Source: Bacilli bacterium (GTDB taxonomy: Bacteria; Bacillota_I; Bacilli_A; RF39; UBA660). Taken from it: 64,000 nucleotides of DNA. The stretch lies in the NCBI GenBank assembly GCA_900758495.1, contig CAAERO010000005.1, positions 1-64,000 on the forward strand. The letters are read 5' to 3'. Under the pieces are notes generated by a model. The model was not told the origin of the DNA. It searched no databases and saw only the letters and a program-made list of their open reading frames with translations. Position numbers and translations under genes: made by a program. This document shows, piece after piece, positions 33,765 through 43,597 of this stretch (the stretch's first letter is position 1; every line of letters begins with the position of its first letter).

Positions 33765-36251
33765 CTACTTTCCACAGCAATTTTTATACTTTTTTCCCGA
33801 ACCACAAGGACAAGGATCATTACGACCTACTTTTTTACTCTTCTTTGGTTTCTTTACTGAATCTGATTTATCATCATTAGTTTGAACATTTCTTGTAACT
33901 GGTTTTCTTTCAACAGTTTTTTGTATTTCTGCTTTTAGTAAGAATATAGTAACATCATGATCAATCTTTTGTAACATTTGATCAAATAAATCAAATCCTT
34001 CAGTACTATATGCTCTTAATGGATCTTCTTGACCATAACTACGTAAATAAATTCCTTCACGTAAGTGACTCATTACATTAATTTGTTCCATCCAATAGTT
34101 ATCAATGACTTGTAAAGATAATGCTTTTTCAAATTCACTAGTTATTTCTTCTGGAACATCACTAAGTTTTTCTTCATATTCCTCTTTTGCTTTATTATAT
34201 AAGAAATCTATCATATCATCATCTAATAGTGAACTAATATCATTTTCAGTAATATCTTTATCTAGTAAATTTTCGTTAGCAAAAGATACTATTTCTTTCT
34301 TATCTTGTTCACTTAAAATACCATCTATAGTATGTGACTTAACTAAGTCAGTAACATAATTTCTCATACATTCAAGAACTTGTTCATGAACAGATTCACT
34401 ATCTAGAATTTCATTTCTTCTACCATACATAATTTCACGTTGAGTGTTCATTACATCATCATATTGTAGTAATTGTTTTCTAGCATCAAAGTTATTTCCT
34501 TCAACTCTTTTTTGAGCAGTTGTAATAGCTTTAGAAAAGTATTTATTTTGAATAGCTTGATCACCAAATCCAAAACTAGTCATCATTTCTTTAATTTTTT
34601 CACTACCAAAGCGAACCATTAAATCATCTTCCATAGATACAAAGAACTGTGTAAATCCAGGATCTCCTTGACGACCAGAACGTCCTCTTAACTGATTATC
34701 AATACGACGAGATTCATGACGTTCAGTACCAATAACACATAATCCACCAAGTGCTCTTATCTCATCTGATAATTTAATATCAGTACCACGACCAGCCATA
34801 TTAGTAGCAATAGTAACTGACTTATGTTGACCAATCTTAGAAATAATTTCAGCTTCTCTTGCATGATTTTTAGCATTTAATATTTCATGGGGAATCTTTT
34901 CTTTCTTTAATAAAGTACTTATTAATTCACTAGTTTCAATAGCAATAGTACCAATTAATACTGGTTGACCTTTAGCATATCTTTCTTTTACTTCATTAAT
35001 AATAGCTTTATACTTAGCATTTTTAGTAGCAAATACTAAGTCAGAAGCATCAATTCTTTCAACTGGTTTATTAGTTGGAATACAAATAACATACATATTA
35101 TAAATATCACGAAATTCTTCTTCTTCTGTTTTTGCAGTACCAGTCATACCAGATAACTTTTTATACATTCTAAATAAGTTTTGAAAAGTAATAGTTGCTA
35201 AAGTTTTAGTTTCTTGATTAATGTGAACTCCTTCTTTTGCTTCAATTGCTTGATGAAGCCCATCACTATAAGCACGTCCTTTCATCAAACGTCCAGTAAA
35301 TTGGTCTACTATGACAACTTCTCCATCTTGAACAACATAATCTACATCTAGTTTCATTGAATAATTTGCTCTTAAAGCTTGATTAATATAATGTACTAAA
35401 GTTGCATTTTCTACTTCATAAAGATTCTTAACTCGAAAAGCTTTTTCTGCTTTTTCACTACCTTCATCAGTTAATGTTACACTTTTTGTAGTTTCATCGT
35501 ATAGATAATCCACATCATCTTTTAAACTTTTTACAAAACTATCAGCATCTTGATAAAGGTTAGCACTAACTAATTGTCCACCAGAAATAATTAATGGAGT
35601 TCTTGCTTCATCGATTAAAACTGAATCCACTTCATCAACGATGGCAAAATTTAATGGTCTTTGAACTCTATCTTCTTTTCTAATAACCATATTATCTCTT
35701 AAATAATCAAATCCAATTTCATTATTAGTAGAATATAAAATATCACAAGCATAAGCTTCTTGCTTTTCTTTAGGACTTAATTCTCTTGTATTAACTCCTA
35801 CTGTTAAACCTAAAAATCTATGAATTCCACCCATCCATTCTGCATCACGAGTAGCTAAGTATTCATTAACTGTAATAATATGAACACCTTTTCCATCTAA
35901 GGCATTTAGATAAGCTGGTAATACTGATGTTAAAGTTTTACCTTCACCTGTTTTCATTTCCGCTATATTACCATAATGAATAGCTAAAGCACCTACTATT
36001 TGAACATAGAAAGGTTTTTCTCCAATAACGCGGTAAGCTGCTTCCCTTGCTGTAGCAAAAGCCTCTACTAATATATCTTCTAATGTTTCACCATTAGTTA
36101 AACGTTTCTTAAATTCTGCTGTTTTATTTTTTAATTCTTCATCTGATAGCTTTTGGTATTCTTCATCAAGAGCTACTATCTTATCAGCTAAAGATTCAAA
36201 TCTTTTTAATTCTTTATATTCATGATCAAATAATCTTGTAAATATTCCCAT
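33765..36251 (-). CDS. secA: Preprotein translocase ATPase SecA with SEC-C motif
   Basis: About 828 aa motor of Sec protein export. Visible: Walker A (MKTGEGKT, ~100), DEVDSVLIDEAR (~205), helicase motif GRGTDIKL and QLRGRSGRQGD, the scaffold and wing regions, and the C-terminal zinc SEC-C motif CPCGSGKKYKNCCGK. The ATG at 36251 follows GAGGAGATGTTTACA. In many Bacilli prfB is the next gene; here ~13 kb of accessory DNA separates them, and copies of this SEC-C tail are scattered in that DNA. Confidence 0.98.
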   Translation of the reverse strand: MGIFTRLFDHEYKELKRFESLADKIVALDEEYQKLSDEELKNKTAEFKKRLTNGETLEDILVEAFATAREAAYRVIGEKPFYVQIVGALAIHYGNIAEMKTGEGKTLTSVLPAYLNALDGKGVHIITVNEYLATRDAEWMGGIHRFLGLTVGVNTRELSPKEKQEAYACDILYSTNNEIGFDYLRDNMVIRKEDRVQRPLNFAIVDEVDSVLIDEARTPLIISGGQLVSANLYQDADSFVKSLKDDVDYLYDETTKSVTLTDEGSEKAEKAFRVKNLYEVENATLVHYINQALRANYSMKLDVDYVVQDGEVVIVDQFTGRLMKGRAYSDGLHQAIEAKEGVHINQETKTLATITFQNLFRMYKKLSGMTGTAKTEEEEFRDIYNMYVICIPTNKPVERIDASDLVFATKNAKYKAIINEVKERYAKGQPVLIGTIAIETSELISTLLKKEKIPHEILNAKNHAREAEIISKIGQHKSVTIATNMAGRGTDIKLSDEIRALGGLCVIGTERHESRRIDNQLRGRSGRQGDPGFTQFFVSMEDDLMVRFGSEKIKEMMTSFGFGDQAIQNKYFSKAITTAQKRVEGNNFDARKQLLQYDDVMNTQREIMYGRRNEILDSESVHEQVLECMRNYVTDLVKSHTIDGILSEQDKKEIVSFANENLLDKDITENDISSLLDDDMIDFLYNKAKEEYEEKLSDVPEEITSEFEKALSLQVIDNYWMEQINVMSHLREGIYLRSYGQEDPLRAYSTEGFDLFDQMLQKIDHDVTIFLLKAEIQKTVERKPVTRNVQTNDDKSDSVKKPKKSKKVGRNDPCPCGSGKKYKNCCGK

Positions 36252-36328
36252 TGTAAACATCTCCTCAAGGATTATTGTAACAAAAAAAGGGGACAATAGA
36301 AAGTATTTTCTCCCATTTTACACTATTT

Positions 36329-38623
36329 CTAAATCCTTACACAATTTTCTCCATGATACCAAGCATCTACTATAACTGGTGTTACAATATCATCTATAAC
36401 TTTATCTATTTGTCTTGCTCCAAACTTATTATAATTAGACTTTAAAATGATTTTTTCCACAATATCTGTGGATATTTCCACTTTTATATTTTTCTTTTGA
36501 AAAGCTTCTATTAATGTTGCTAGTTTCATATTAATAATTTTTTCAATATCACCCTTTGTTAATTCTTTAAAATGATACTTCTTATCAATTCTATTAACAA
36601 ATTCTACTCCTAAAAATTCTTCAATATCTCTATTGCTTATTTCGTCATTTGAAACAAAACCTATATCCGTTTTAGTGCCTCCTAAGTTGGTTGTCATAAA
36701 GAGAAAAATGTGTTCAAAAGACACTTTTCTGCCTTTAGAGTCTTTTAAATAACCTTCGTCCATAACTTGGAAAAATAATTTTAAGACTGATGGAGAAGCT
36801 TTTTCTATTTCATCTAATAGTATAACTGAGTGTGGATAAAGCCTTATCTGATCTAGTATCGTTTGATGATTATCAAATCCAACATAGCCTGGAGGAGCTC
36901 CTAGTATTTTGCTAACTGAATGTTCTTCTTTATATTCACTCATATCAAGCCTTAGAAAATGTTCTTTACCATATAAAAGGGAAGCATATTCTTTTACTAA
37001 ATAAGTTTTTCCTATTCCTGTTGTTCCAGATAAAAGAAAAGTATGTATCTTTGGAGTATCCTGAAATCCTAACTGCACTTTCTTAGTTAGATTACATAAA
37101 TCGTGAATAATTTCATCTTGTCCCACTATTTTTGCTAGTAATTCTTTTTCTATAGAAAATAATTTTGTTTTATTACCTTCCATTACTTCATAAACTGGAA
37201 TTTTGGTTTTTAAGTAAATTACCTCTGCAATCATTTCTTTTGTTATTTTTTTAGGTTTTCTTTTACCTATTAGGGAAATTTCTAATTCGTTCTTTTTAGT
37301 AATTAAGTTTTTCTCACTTTGTTTTAATTTAGAAGCTTTTTTAAAGTTCTGTTCCAATACTGCTTTTTTCTTTTCAGTTACTATCTTTTTTAATGAATTA
37401 TTAAGCTTTTTTAGTTCTTTATCTTTCTTATCTTCTATAAGACTTGCTCTTGCACAAACTTCATCTAATATATCTATCGCTTTATCAGGTTGATAATAAT
37501 CATAAATATATGTATTTGATAATTCAACTATCATATCAATCATTTCATCAGAAATAGATACTGAATGATAAGCCTCATAAAGAGGTTTTAATTTTCTAAG
37601 AATTTCTTTTGTTTTATCTTTGTTAGGTTCTTCTACTAATATTATTTGAAATCTCCTATTTAATGCTTTATCTTTTTCAATAAATTCTCGATATTCTGTC
37701 ACTGTAGTAGCACCAATTAAATGGATTTTCCCTCTCGCTAAAGCTGGCTTTAAGATATTTGAAGCATCAATAGCTCCTTCTGCCCCACCTGCTCCAACTA
37801 AAGTATGAATTTCATCTATAAATATTAGGTATTCATCATGTTCTTCAATTTCTTTTAAAATTTTTCCTACTCTTTCTTCAAATTCTCCGCGATATTTCGT
37901 ACCAGCTACTAAAGAAGCCATTGATAGTGAAAGGATTACTTTTCCTTTTAAAGATCGAGGTACATTATCACTAACTATTTGTCTTGCCAATTCTTCTACA
38001 ATAGCAGTCTTTCCTACACCAGCTTCACCTAATAATAACGGATTATTTTTAGTTCTTCTACAAAGAATTTCTATCATTCTTTTGATTTCATCTTCTCTAC
38101 CTATTACAGGATCTATTTCATTAGATACAATTCTTTTGTTTAAGTTAATAGAAAACTCTTCTATTAATAATTTCTTATGATTACTCACTTTCTTTTCTGA
38201 AAATGAAGTGGAAAATTCTTGATATAAAGAATCTATATCTATATTCATTCCCATCAATAATCTAATAGCAATTCCTTCTCCTTCTTCTAGAAGTGATAAA
38301 AATAATTCTGTTACTGATACTTCACTTTCCTTATTTTCTTTACTATTGAGTATTGCTGTTTCTAAGACTCTTTTTAGTAATGGCGTATATAAAAACCAAT
38401 CATTAGTTGTTTTTCCTATTCCTACTACTCTTATTAATTCATCTTTAAATCTATCGTAAGTTAATCCTAATTGTTTTAAATGATTAGTTACTTTTAACTC
38501 TTTCATTGAGAGTATGGCTAAGAGCAAGTGTTCACTTCCAACATAGGGATGACGTAAAAGACGCATTTCTTTTCTGGCTAAAACTAAGGCTTTCTGGGCA
38601 TCTTCACTAAATTTTGAAAACAT
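36329..38623 (-). CDS. clpC: ClpC-type AAA+ unfoldase
   Basis: 764 aa. N-terminal Clp repeat domain (MFSKFSEDAQKALVLARKEM, 1-150), AAA1 with GEAGVGKT (~200) and LIFIDEIHT, a middle coiled region with a UVR-like FKKASKLKQSEKN, and AAA2 with GTTGIGKT (~540) and ILLDEIEKA. An IGF tripeptide (DIGFVSND) in AAA2 matches the ClpP-docking loop, so it should feed ClpP. It is somewhat shorter than typical ClpC (~810 aa). ctsR, mcsA and mcsB, its usual partners, are not adjacent. ClpB is a less likely reading because of the UVR motif and the docking loop. Confidence 0.9.
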   Translation of the reverse strand: MFSKFSEDAQKALVLARKEMRLLRHPYVGSEHLLLAILSMKELKVTNHLKQLGLTYDRFKDELIRVVGIGKTTNDWFLYTPLLKRVLETAILNSKENKESEVSVTELFLSLLEEGEGIAIRLLMGMNIDIDSLYQEFSTSFSEKKVSNHKKLLIEEFSINLNKRIVSNEIDPVIGREDEIKRMIEILCRRTKNNPLLLGEAGVGKTAIVEELARQIVSDNVPRSLKGKVILSLSMASLVAGTKYRGEFEERVGKILKEIEEHDEYLIFIDEIHTLVGAGGAEGAIDASNILKPALARGKIHLIGATTVTEYREFIEKDKALNRRFQIILVEEPNKDKTKEILRKLKPLYEAYHSVSISDEMIDMIVELSNTYIYDYYQPDKAIDILDEVCARASLIEDKKDKELKKLNNSLKKIVTEKKKAVLEQNFKKASKLKQSEKNLITKKNELEISLIGKRKPKKITKEMIAEVIYLKTKIPVYEVMEGNKTKLFSIEKELLAKIVGQDEIIHDLCNLTKKVQLGFQDTPKIHTFLLSGTTGIGKTYLVKEYASLLYGKEHFLRLDMSEYKEEHSVSKILGAPPGYVGFDNHQTILDQIRLYPHSVILLDEIEKASPSVLKLFFQVMDEGYLKDSKGRKVSFEHIFLFMTTNLGGTKTDIGFVSNDEISNRDIEEFLGVEFVNRIDKKYHFKELTKGDIEKIINMKLATLIEAFQKKNIKVEISTDIVEKIILKSNYNKFGARQIDKVIDDIVTPVIVDAWYHGENCVRI

Positions 38624-38647
38624 AACATTTCCTCCTTGTATAATTCT

Positions 38648-38677
38648 ATTTTAGCGAGAAAAAATGGTTCTTTTCAA
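38648..38677 (-). promoter_or_regulatory. Promoter of clpC
   Basis: -35 TTGAAA (38672-38677), 18-base spacer, -10 TAAAAT (38648-38653). No CtsR-type tandem heptad is seen around it. Confidence 0.6.
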
Positions 38678-38702
38678 CATTTTTAGTACCCTAAAAAGTG
38701 AC

Positions 38703-38728
38703 AAAAAAAATTAGTCTTTAACTAATTT
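38703..38728 (-). terminator. Terminator of orphan TasA-like gene
   Basis: AAATTAGT/ACTAATTT stem with TAAAG loop and a T run right after the stop. Confidence 0.75.
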
Positions 38729-39279
38729 AATTGTTCTATTGCTGATATTCTAACTTTTCCATAATATGATTTCCCAATAGCATCATTTTCGGCTGTTAAA
38801 TTTAACCATGTACGTAATTCAAAATTCTGAGTAGTATTACCTGCTATCGAATATGTTCCAAGTTTATTACTACTACTAGCTAAACTACCACTTGCTACTG
38901 ATGTTCCATCCTTCTTCAAGTCATAAGATAAATAATTATAAGCTACTAAAGAACATCCATTACATGATGCTGTATCATCATCTAAGTAAACATCATAGTT
39001 AATTGTTCTTGTTCCTGTATTCTTTAGTGAAAAATTATATGGGGTAGATGCTAGACCATCACTATCTTCTTGAGGAATTGCATTTGTTACACTAATACTT
39101 GATGTTCCTTCTACATAATTTAGTTGTAAATCTTTTGCTACTAATGTAACATTTTGCGTTCCATTTAACGTCATTTGTGAAAGTGCAAAACTAATACCTG
39201 CTATTAAAAAAATCAATATAAATAGACCAACAATTAGTAGTATGTTTTTACTATTATTAACTTTTATACTATCTTTCAT
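38722..39279 (-). CDS. TasA/camelysin-like secreted protein (orphan copy)
   Basis: 185 aa. A short charged N-terminus and hydrophobic segment (12-33) end in GISFALSQ, a SipW-type signal. The mature part is Ser/Thr/Asn-rich and beta-predicted, with an ELRTW element and a C-terminal YYGKVRISA strand like the four TasA-like proteins at 56.9-59.7 kb, but more diverged, and with a Cys pair (SCNGC). Likely an extracellular fibre or surface subunit processed by the SipW-type peptidase of the distant cluster. Confidence 0.7.
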   Translation of the reverse strand: MKDSIKVNNSKNILLIVGLFILIFLIAGISFALSQMTLNGTQNVTLVAKDLQLNYVEGTSSISVTNAIPQEDSDGLASTPYNFSLKNTGTRTINYDVYLDDDTASCNGCSLVAYNYLSYDLKKDGTSVASGSLASSSNKLGTYSIAGNTTQNFELRTWLNLTAENDAIGKSYYGKVRISAIEQLN

Positions 39280-39371
39280 TATCCCTACCTCACTTTATTA
39301 TATATATTAAGTTTATAACCTATTTAAAAAAATGTATATATTTTATGCTTATATAGCATATTTTAATTTAC

Positions 39372-39398
39372 AAAAAAAAAGAGATTTTCTCTTTTTTA
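39372..39398 (-). terminator. Terminator of YfcC-like gene
   Basis: AAAAGAGA/TCTCTTTT stem with an AAA loop and nine T residues. Confidence 0.75.
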
Positions 39399-40982
39399 GA
39401 TTAGAACTAAGATTGTAAAGACAATGAATGAAACTGCTAATAGTTCTAATAGTATCTTCCAAATATATTTTAACCAATCTTTATATGATACTTTTAAGTA
39501 TGCTAATGTTAGCATTAATGTTATACTTGTAGGTGCTACTAATGTAACAATACCATATAATGTTTGAAATATAACTGATACTACAGGATATGAATCTGTT
39601 GCTGTTACTACACTTACAAAGTAAGGTAAAACACTATAGAATGCATATACTGGATCTCCATTTATGATACTAGAAACAATTGCTACAAGACCAGTTGTGA
39701 ATACATTGAATCCTTTGGTTAATCCTAATATAGATTTGTAAATAACTAAATAATAAGGATTATATGTAGTAAGAACTAAAATCAAGTAAATTACAAATGC
39801 AATAAATGCTGGTAATAAGGCTTTTCTTAATCCATTACTGAATCCTACAATCATATCATCCCAAGTAATTTTATAAACATATTTAATAACTACAAGGGCA
39901 AGTAATAGTAGAACAATAATTTCAACTAAAGTCCAACTACCAAATGCTGGAACAGAACTTCCTAGTATTTTTCCAAAAATAGGAAAACCAGTATTTAAAG
40001 TTTTAGTAATTCCTGTAAAGAATTTAGCTTTTACTCCAAAACTACCAATTAATACTACAACTGTGAACAAAGCAACAAGTCCATCAATGATAATATATGT
40101 TTTCTTACTTGATTTTTTAGCAAATAGAATAATGTTAATTATTACTAATAATGCTAATAAAGCAACATAAGCTGGAATTGTAAATCCTGTAACAGCTGTT
40201 TTAATGTCTTCAAACAAGTTAATATTAAAGGCTTTAGTCCAAGAAATAAATCCTAATATAGTAACTACTAAAATAGTATCAATTATAGCTACTAATGGCC
40301 AATTTTTATTCTTCTTTTTATCTTGTTTTACAACTTCAGGAATATAGTTATCTTCATCTTTTGTTGATGTTGTACTTTCTCTCTTACCAAACTTCAAAAT
40401 ATTAGCTAATAAAATTACTAATCCTAAAACAAGTAAAATTATTCTAGTCCAGATTTGAGTTGTGGTTTTTACTGATAAATATTGTTGTAGCATTTGCGTT
40501 GTGCCATAAGCAAATGTTGTTCCCATTAAACCGATAGCAACGCTTCCTGCTGTTACAGCAGTTGCAGCTAATTTGTTATATCCAAGCATCAATACTAAGG
40601 AAATAACAAATGGGAATAGCATTAGAAGTGCAAGTTGCATTCCACAGAATGATGTTAAAATAGCAAATAAAGAAGCAATTATAATAATACAAATATGTTC
40701 TTTACCTTTAAATTTTTTTACTATAGCATCTAATATTCTTCTATATGCGCCAACTTTTACTAATACTCCATAGAATCCACCAACTACTAAGATGAATAAT
40801 GATACATATCCAAAATAACCTAATACTGTATTTTGATAAGATAATAAATCAAATAATCCAATTTGTGATTTACCAATCTCTTGATAACTAGATTGATAAG
40901 TAGCAGCTGGTAAAATCCAGGTCAAAAGCACAAACACAGATAGTGTAATTAAACTAACTTTCAATGCATTATGTTTTTTCAT
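39396..40982 (-). CDS. YfcC/DcuC-type carrier (C4-dicarboxylate or amino acid)
   Basis: About 528 aa with ~12-13 membrane segments. The first part (ILPAATYQ..., VVGGFYGVLVKVGAYRRILDAIV, CGMQLALLMLFPFVISLVLMLGYNK) fits the YfcC/DcuC family. A charged loop (~residues 205-235, rich in Lys/Asp/Glu) divides the halves. Family members carry dicarboxylates or basic amino acids; the substrate cannot be told here. The ATG at 40982 follows AAGGAGAAGAAAAT. It has its own promoter and terminator. Confidence 0.78.
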   Translation of the reverse strand: MKKHNALKVSLITLSVFVLLTWILPAATYQSSYQEIGKSQIGLFDLLSYQNTVLGYFGYVSLFILVVGGFYGVLVKVGAYRRILDAIVKKFKGKEHICIIIIASLFAILTSFCGMQLALLMLFPFVISLVLMLGYNKLAATAVTAGSVAIGLMGTTFAYGTTQMLQQYLSVKTTTQIWTRIILLVLGLVILLANILKFGKRESTTSTKDEDNYIPEVVKQDKKKNKNWPLVAIIDTILVVTILGFISWTKAFNINLFEDIKTAVTGFTIPAYVALLALLVIINIILFAKKSSKKTYIIIDGLVALFTVVVLIGSFGVKAKFFTGITKTLNTGFPIFGKILGSSVPAFGSWTLVEIIVLLLLALVVIKYVYKITWDDMIVGFSNGLRKALLPAFIAFVIYLILVLTTYNPYYLVIYKSILGLTKGFNVFTTGLVAIVSSIINGDPVYAFYSVLPYFVSVVTATDSYPVVSVIFQTLYGIVTLVAPTSITLMLTLAYLKVSYKDWLKYIWKILLELLAVSFIVFTILVLI

Positions 40983-41006
40983 ATTTTCTTCTCCTTCCAT
41001 ATATTA

Positions 41007-41035
41007 ATTATACGAATAATAGTTTTGTTTTACAA
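41007..41035 (-). promoter_or_regulatory. Promoter of YfcC-like gene
   Basis: -35 TTGTAA (41030-41035), 17 bases, -10 TATAAT (41007-41012). Confidence 0.7.
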
Positions 41036-41039
41036 GCAA

Positions 41040-41633
41040 TTAGCGATTTTTTTTGTGAATTTTTTGTGAAAATTTTTCTTCACATTTTAAGAAAAATTCT
41101 TTAAATATTTGTCGTGAAGCTTCATCTTCTTCATACAAACTTTCAGGATGCCACTGTAATCCTAAGAAAAAAGAATTATTTTTAATCTCTACTGCTTCAA
41201 TACAATTATCTAAACTTTTAGCACTAACATACAACGATGATAGCTTAGAAATATAATCATTATGTCTTGAATTAACAAAAATTTCTTCCTTTTTTACTAT
41301 ATTATACAAAAAACTATCTTTTTTAATTGATACTAAGTGTACAGTACCATTATGGTTACTAATTTTTTTTGTTATATCTTTATCTTCATTTAATAGAAAA
41401 GCAGACATTTCTTGCATTCCAAGACATATTCCTAATATAGGAACATTATTTTCTTTAGCATATTTAATTAATTTTATATCTTCTTTATACCACCCATCTC
41501 CTCCTGGTAAGTAAAAACCATCATACTTATAATAGTTTCCTTCTTTGGGACTAAATATCTCATAATTTATATTCTCTTTTTCAAATGGAATAAGTTTAAA
41601 TTCATCTTCCCGATAAGCTATTCCTATTAACAT
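41040..41633 (-). CDS. Class I glutamine amidotransferase-like hydrolase (peptidase C26/PuuD-like)
   Basis: 197 aa. The nucleophile elbow GICLGMQ and the WHPES motif provide the Cys-His-Glu triad, and the oxyanion strand LPGGD is present. Such stand-alone proteins hydrolyse gamma-glutamyl compounds, as PuuD does. It is shorter than typical PuuD (~250 aa). It lies next to a possible amino acid carrier, which may supply substrate, but separate promoters leave this open. Confidence 0.8.
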   Translation of the reverse strand: MLIGIAYREDEFKLIPFEKENINYEIFSPKEGNYYKYDGFYLPGGDGWYKEDIKLIKYAKENNVPILGICLGMQEMSAFLLNEDKDITKKISNHNGTVHLVSIKKDSFLYNIVKKEEIFVNSRHNDYISKLSSLYVSAKSLDNCIEAVEIKNNSFFLGLQWHPESLYEEDEASRQIFKEFFLKCEEKFSQKIHKKNR

Positions 41634-41661
41634 TTTTTATATACACCTCAATATATAGTAT

Positions 41662-41690
41662 AAAAAAAGAAGGAAATTAATTCCTCCTAA
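41662..41690 (-). terminator. Terminator of dus-RDD-lysS operon
   Basis: AGGAGGAA/TTCCTTCT stem (one G-U) with a short loop and seven T residues, overlapping the lysS stop. Confidence 0.75.
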
Positions 41691-43597
41691 TATAACTTAG
41701 CTCCTGCTGGTATATGTTCATCTATCATTAATAAATGTAACTTTTCTTCTTTTTCTTCAGTATGAACAGCACTTAAAAGCATTCCACAAGAATTTATTCC
41801 CATCATTTTACGTGGTGGTAAGTTAGTGATGGCTATTAAAGTTTTACCAATTAATTCTTTTGGTTCATAATAAGCATGAATTCCACTAAGAATAGTTCTA
41901 TCAGTACCAGTTCCATCATCTAAAGTAAATTGTAATAGTTTTTTACTTTTTGGTACAGCAACACAGTCTTTTACTTTTACAGCACGAAAATCACTTTTAC
42001 TAAAGGTATCAAAATCAACATAATCAGTAAATAATGGTTCTATTTCTACTTTTGAAAAATCTATTATTTCTTTTTTATTTTCAACTACTACTTCTTTTTT
42101 TAATGTCTCTGTACCATTTAATGGCTTCATAGTTGGGAATAGTATTACATCTCTAATTGAATCAGACTCTGTAAATAGCATTACCAATCTGTCTATTCCA
42201 TACCCAACTCCTCCTGCAGGAGGCATTCCATACTCTAAAGCCTCTACAAAATCCATATCGATATCGTTAGCTTCATCATTACCTAGATTTTTTTCTTTTA
42301 ATTGTTCTTCAAATCTTTCTAATTGATCAATTGGATCATTTAACTCAGTATAAGCATTAGCAAACTCTCTTCCAGCTATAAACAATTCAAATCTATCAAC
42401 AAATCTTGGATCTTCAACATTTTTCTTAGTAAGTGGTGATATTTCTACTGGATGTCCGTATAAGAAAGTGGGTTGAATTAGAGTTTCCTCTACATATTTT
42501 TCAAAGAATAGATTAATAATATGTCCTACTGTCTTTTCGTGTTCTTCTACTACTATTTGATGTTCCCTAGCTAATTCTAAGGCTTCATCAATAGACATTT
42601 CTTTCTTGAAGTCTATTCCTGTCTTTTCTTTTATAGCATCTACCATACTTATTCTTTTCCAAGGTCCTGCTAAATTAATTTCATAACCATACCAGTTATA
42701 AACCATTTTACCTATTACTTCTTTAGCAATAGTTTGATACATATTTTCTGTTAAGTTCATCATACCTTCTAAGTCACTATATGCTAAATATGCTTCCATT
42801 AAGGTAAACTCTGGATTGTGTTTTAAATCCATTCCTTCGTTTCTAAATACTCTTCCTATTTCATAAACAGCTTCCATTCCACCAACTAGTAATCTTTTTA
42901 ATGGTAACTCTAAAGCTATTCTTAAATACATATCTAAGTCTTGAGCATTATGATGAGTAACAAATGGTTTTGCACTTGCTCCTGTAAGTAATGTTGATAA
43001 AACTGGTGTTTCCACTTCTGTAAACCCTTGTTTATCCATATAGTTTTGAATACATCTAATAATTTTAGGACGTAAAAAAGCTACCCTTCTTGAATCATCA
43101 TTCATTATTAAATCAACATAACGTCTTCTATATCTCTCTTCTTTATCTGTAAGTCCATGAAATTTTTCAGGAAGAGGTTTTAAAGCTTTTACAAGTGGGG
43201 TATACTCTAAACACTTTATAGTTACCTCACCTGTCTTTGTTTTCATTATCTTTCCACGTACTCCTACTATATCACCAATATCTGCTGTTTTAAATAAGTT
43301 GTACTTATCTTCACCTATATCGTTGATTGATATATAAATTTGAATAAGACCTGTCTTGTCTTTAATCGTACAAAAGGAAGCTTTTCCCATCTTTCGAATA
43401 AACATTATTCTTCCTGCAACTATGGCTTCATCTGTCATATTTTCAAATACATCATGTTCTACATCTTTATACTTATCTTTTATTTCTTGTGCATAGGCAT
43501 TTCTTTTAAAACTATGGCCAAATGGATCTAAACCTAATTCTTTTAATTTTTCTGCTTTTTCACGTCTTACAACTTCTTGTTCTGTTAATTCTCGCAT
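41687..43597 (-). CDS. lysS: Lysyl-tRNA synthetase with C-terminal tRNA-binding domain
   Basis: 636 aa class II LysRS. N-terminal OB anticodon-binding domain (~55-150), catalytic core with motif 2 (FRNEGMDLKHNPEFT) and motif 3 (GVGYGIDRLVM, ~490). Unlike usual ~500 aa LysRS, ~130 further residues form an EMAPII/Trbp111-like domain (FSKSDFRAVKVKDC, LSGIHAYYEP, LPPRKMMGI, GMLLSAV) that is otherwise typical of the MetRS C-terminus. The MetRS in this window lacks that domain. Overlaps the RDD gene by 13 bases; third gene of an operon with dus, an order known from B. subtilis (dusB-lysS). Confidence 0.95.
   Translation of the reverse strand: MRELTEQEVVRREKAEKLKELGLDPFGHSFKRNAYAQEIKDKYKDVEHDVFENMTDEAIVAGRIMFIRKMGKASFCTIKDKTGLIQIYISINDIGEDKYNLFKTADIGDIVGVRGKIMKTKTGEVTIKCLEYTPLVKALKPLPEKFHGLTDKEERYRRRYVDLIMNDDSRRVAFLRPKIIRCIQNYMDKQGFTEVETPVLSTLLTGASAKPFVTHHNAQDLDMYLRIALELPLKRLLVGGMEAVYEIGRVFRNEGMDLKHNPEFTLMEAYLAYSDLEGMMNLTENMYQTIAKEVIGKMVYNWYGYEINLAGPWKRISMVDAIKEKTGIDFKKEMSIDEALELAREHQIVVEEHEKTVGHIINLFFEKYVEETLIQPTFLYGHPVEISPLTKKNVEDPRFVDRFELFIAGREFANAYTELNDPIDQLERFEEQLKEKNLGNDEANDIDMDFVEALEYGMPPAGGVGYGIDRLVMLFTESDSIRDVILFPTMKPLNGTETLKKEVVVENKKEIIDFSKVEIEPLFTDYVDFDTFSKSDFRAVKVKDCVAVPKSKKLLQFTLDDGTGTDRTILSGIHAYYEPKELIGKTLIAITNLPPRKMMGINSCGMLLSAVHTEEKEEKLHLLMIDEHIPAGAKLY

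Noticed and set aside
38640..38700. CtsR-type operator upstream of clpC
   Set aside because: No tandem GGTCAAA heptads are present around the promoter.
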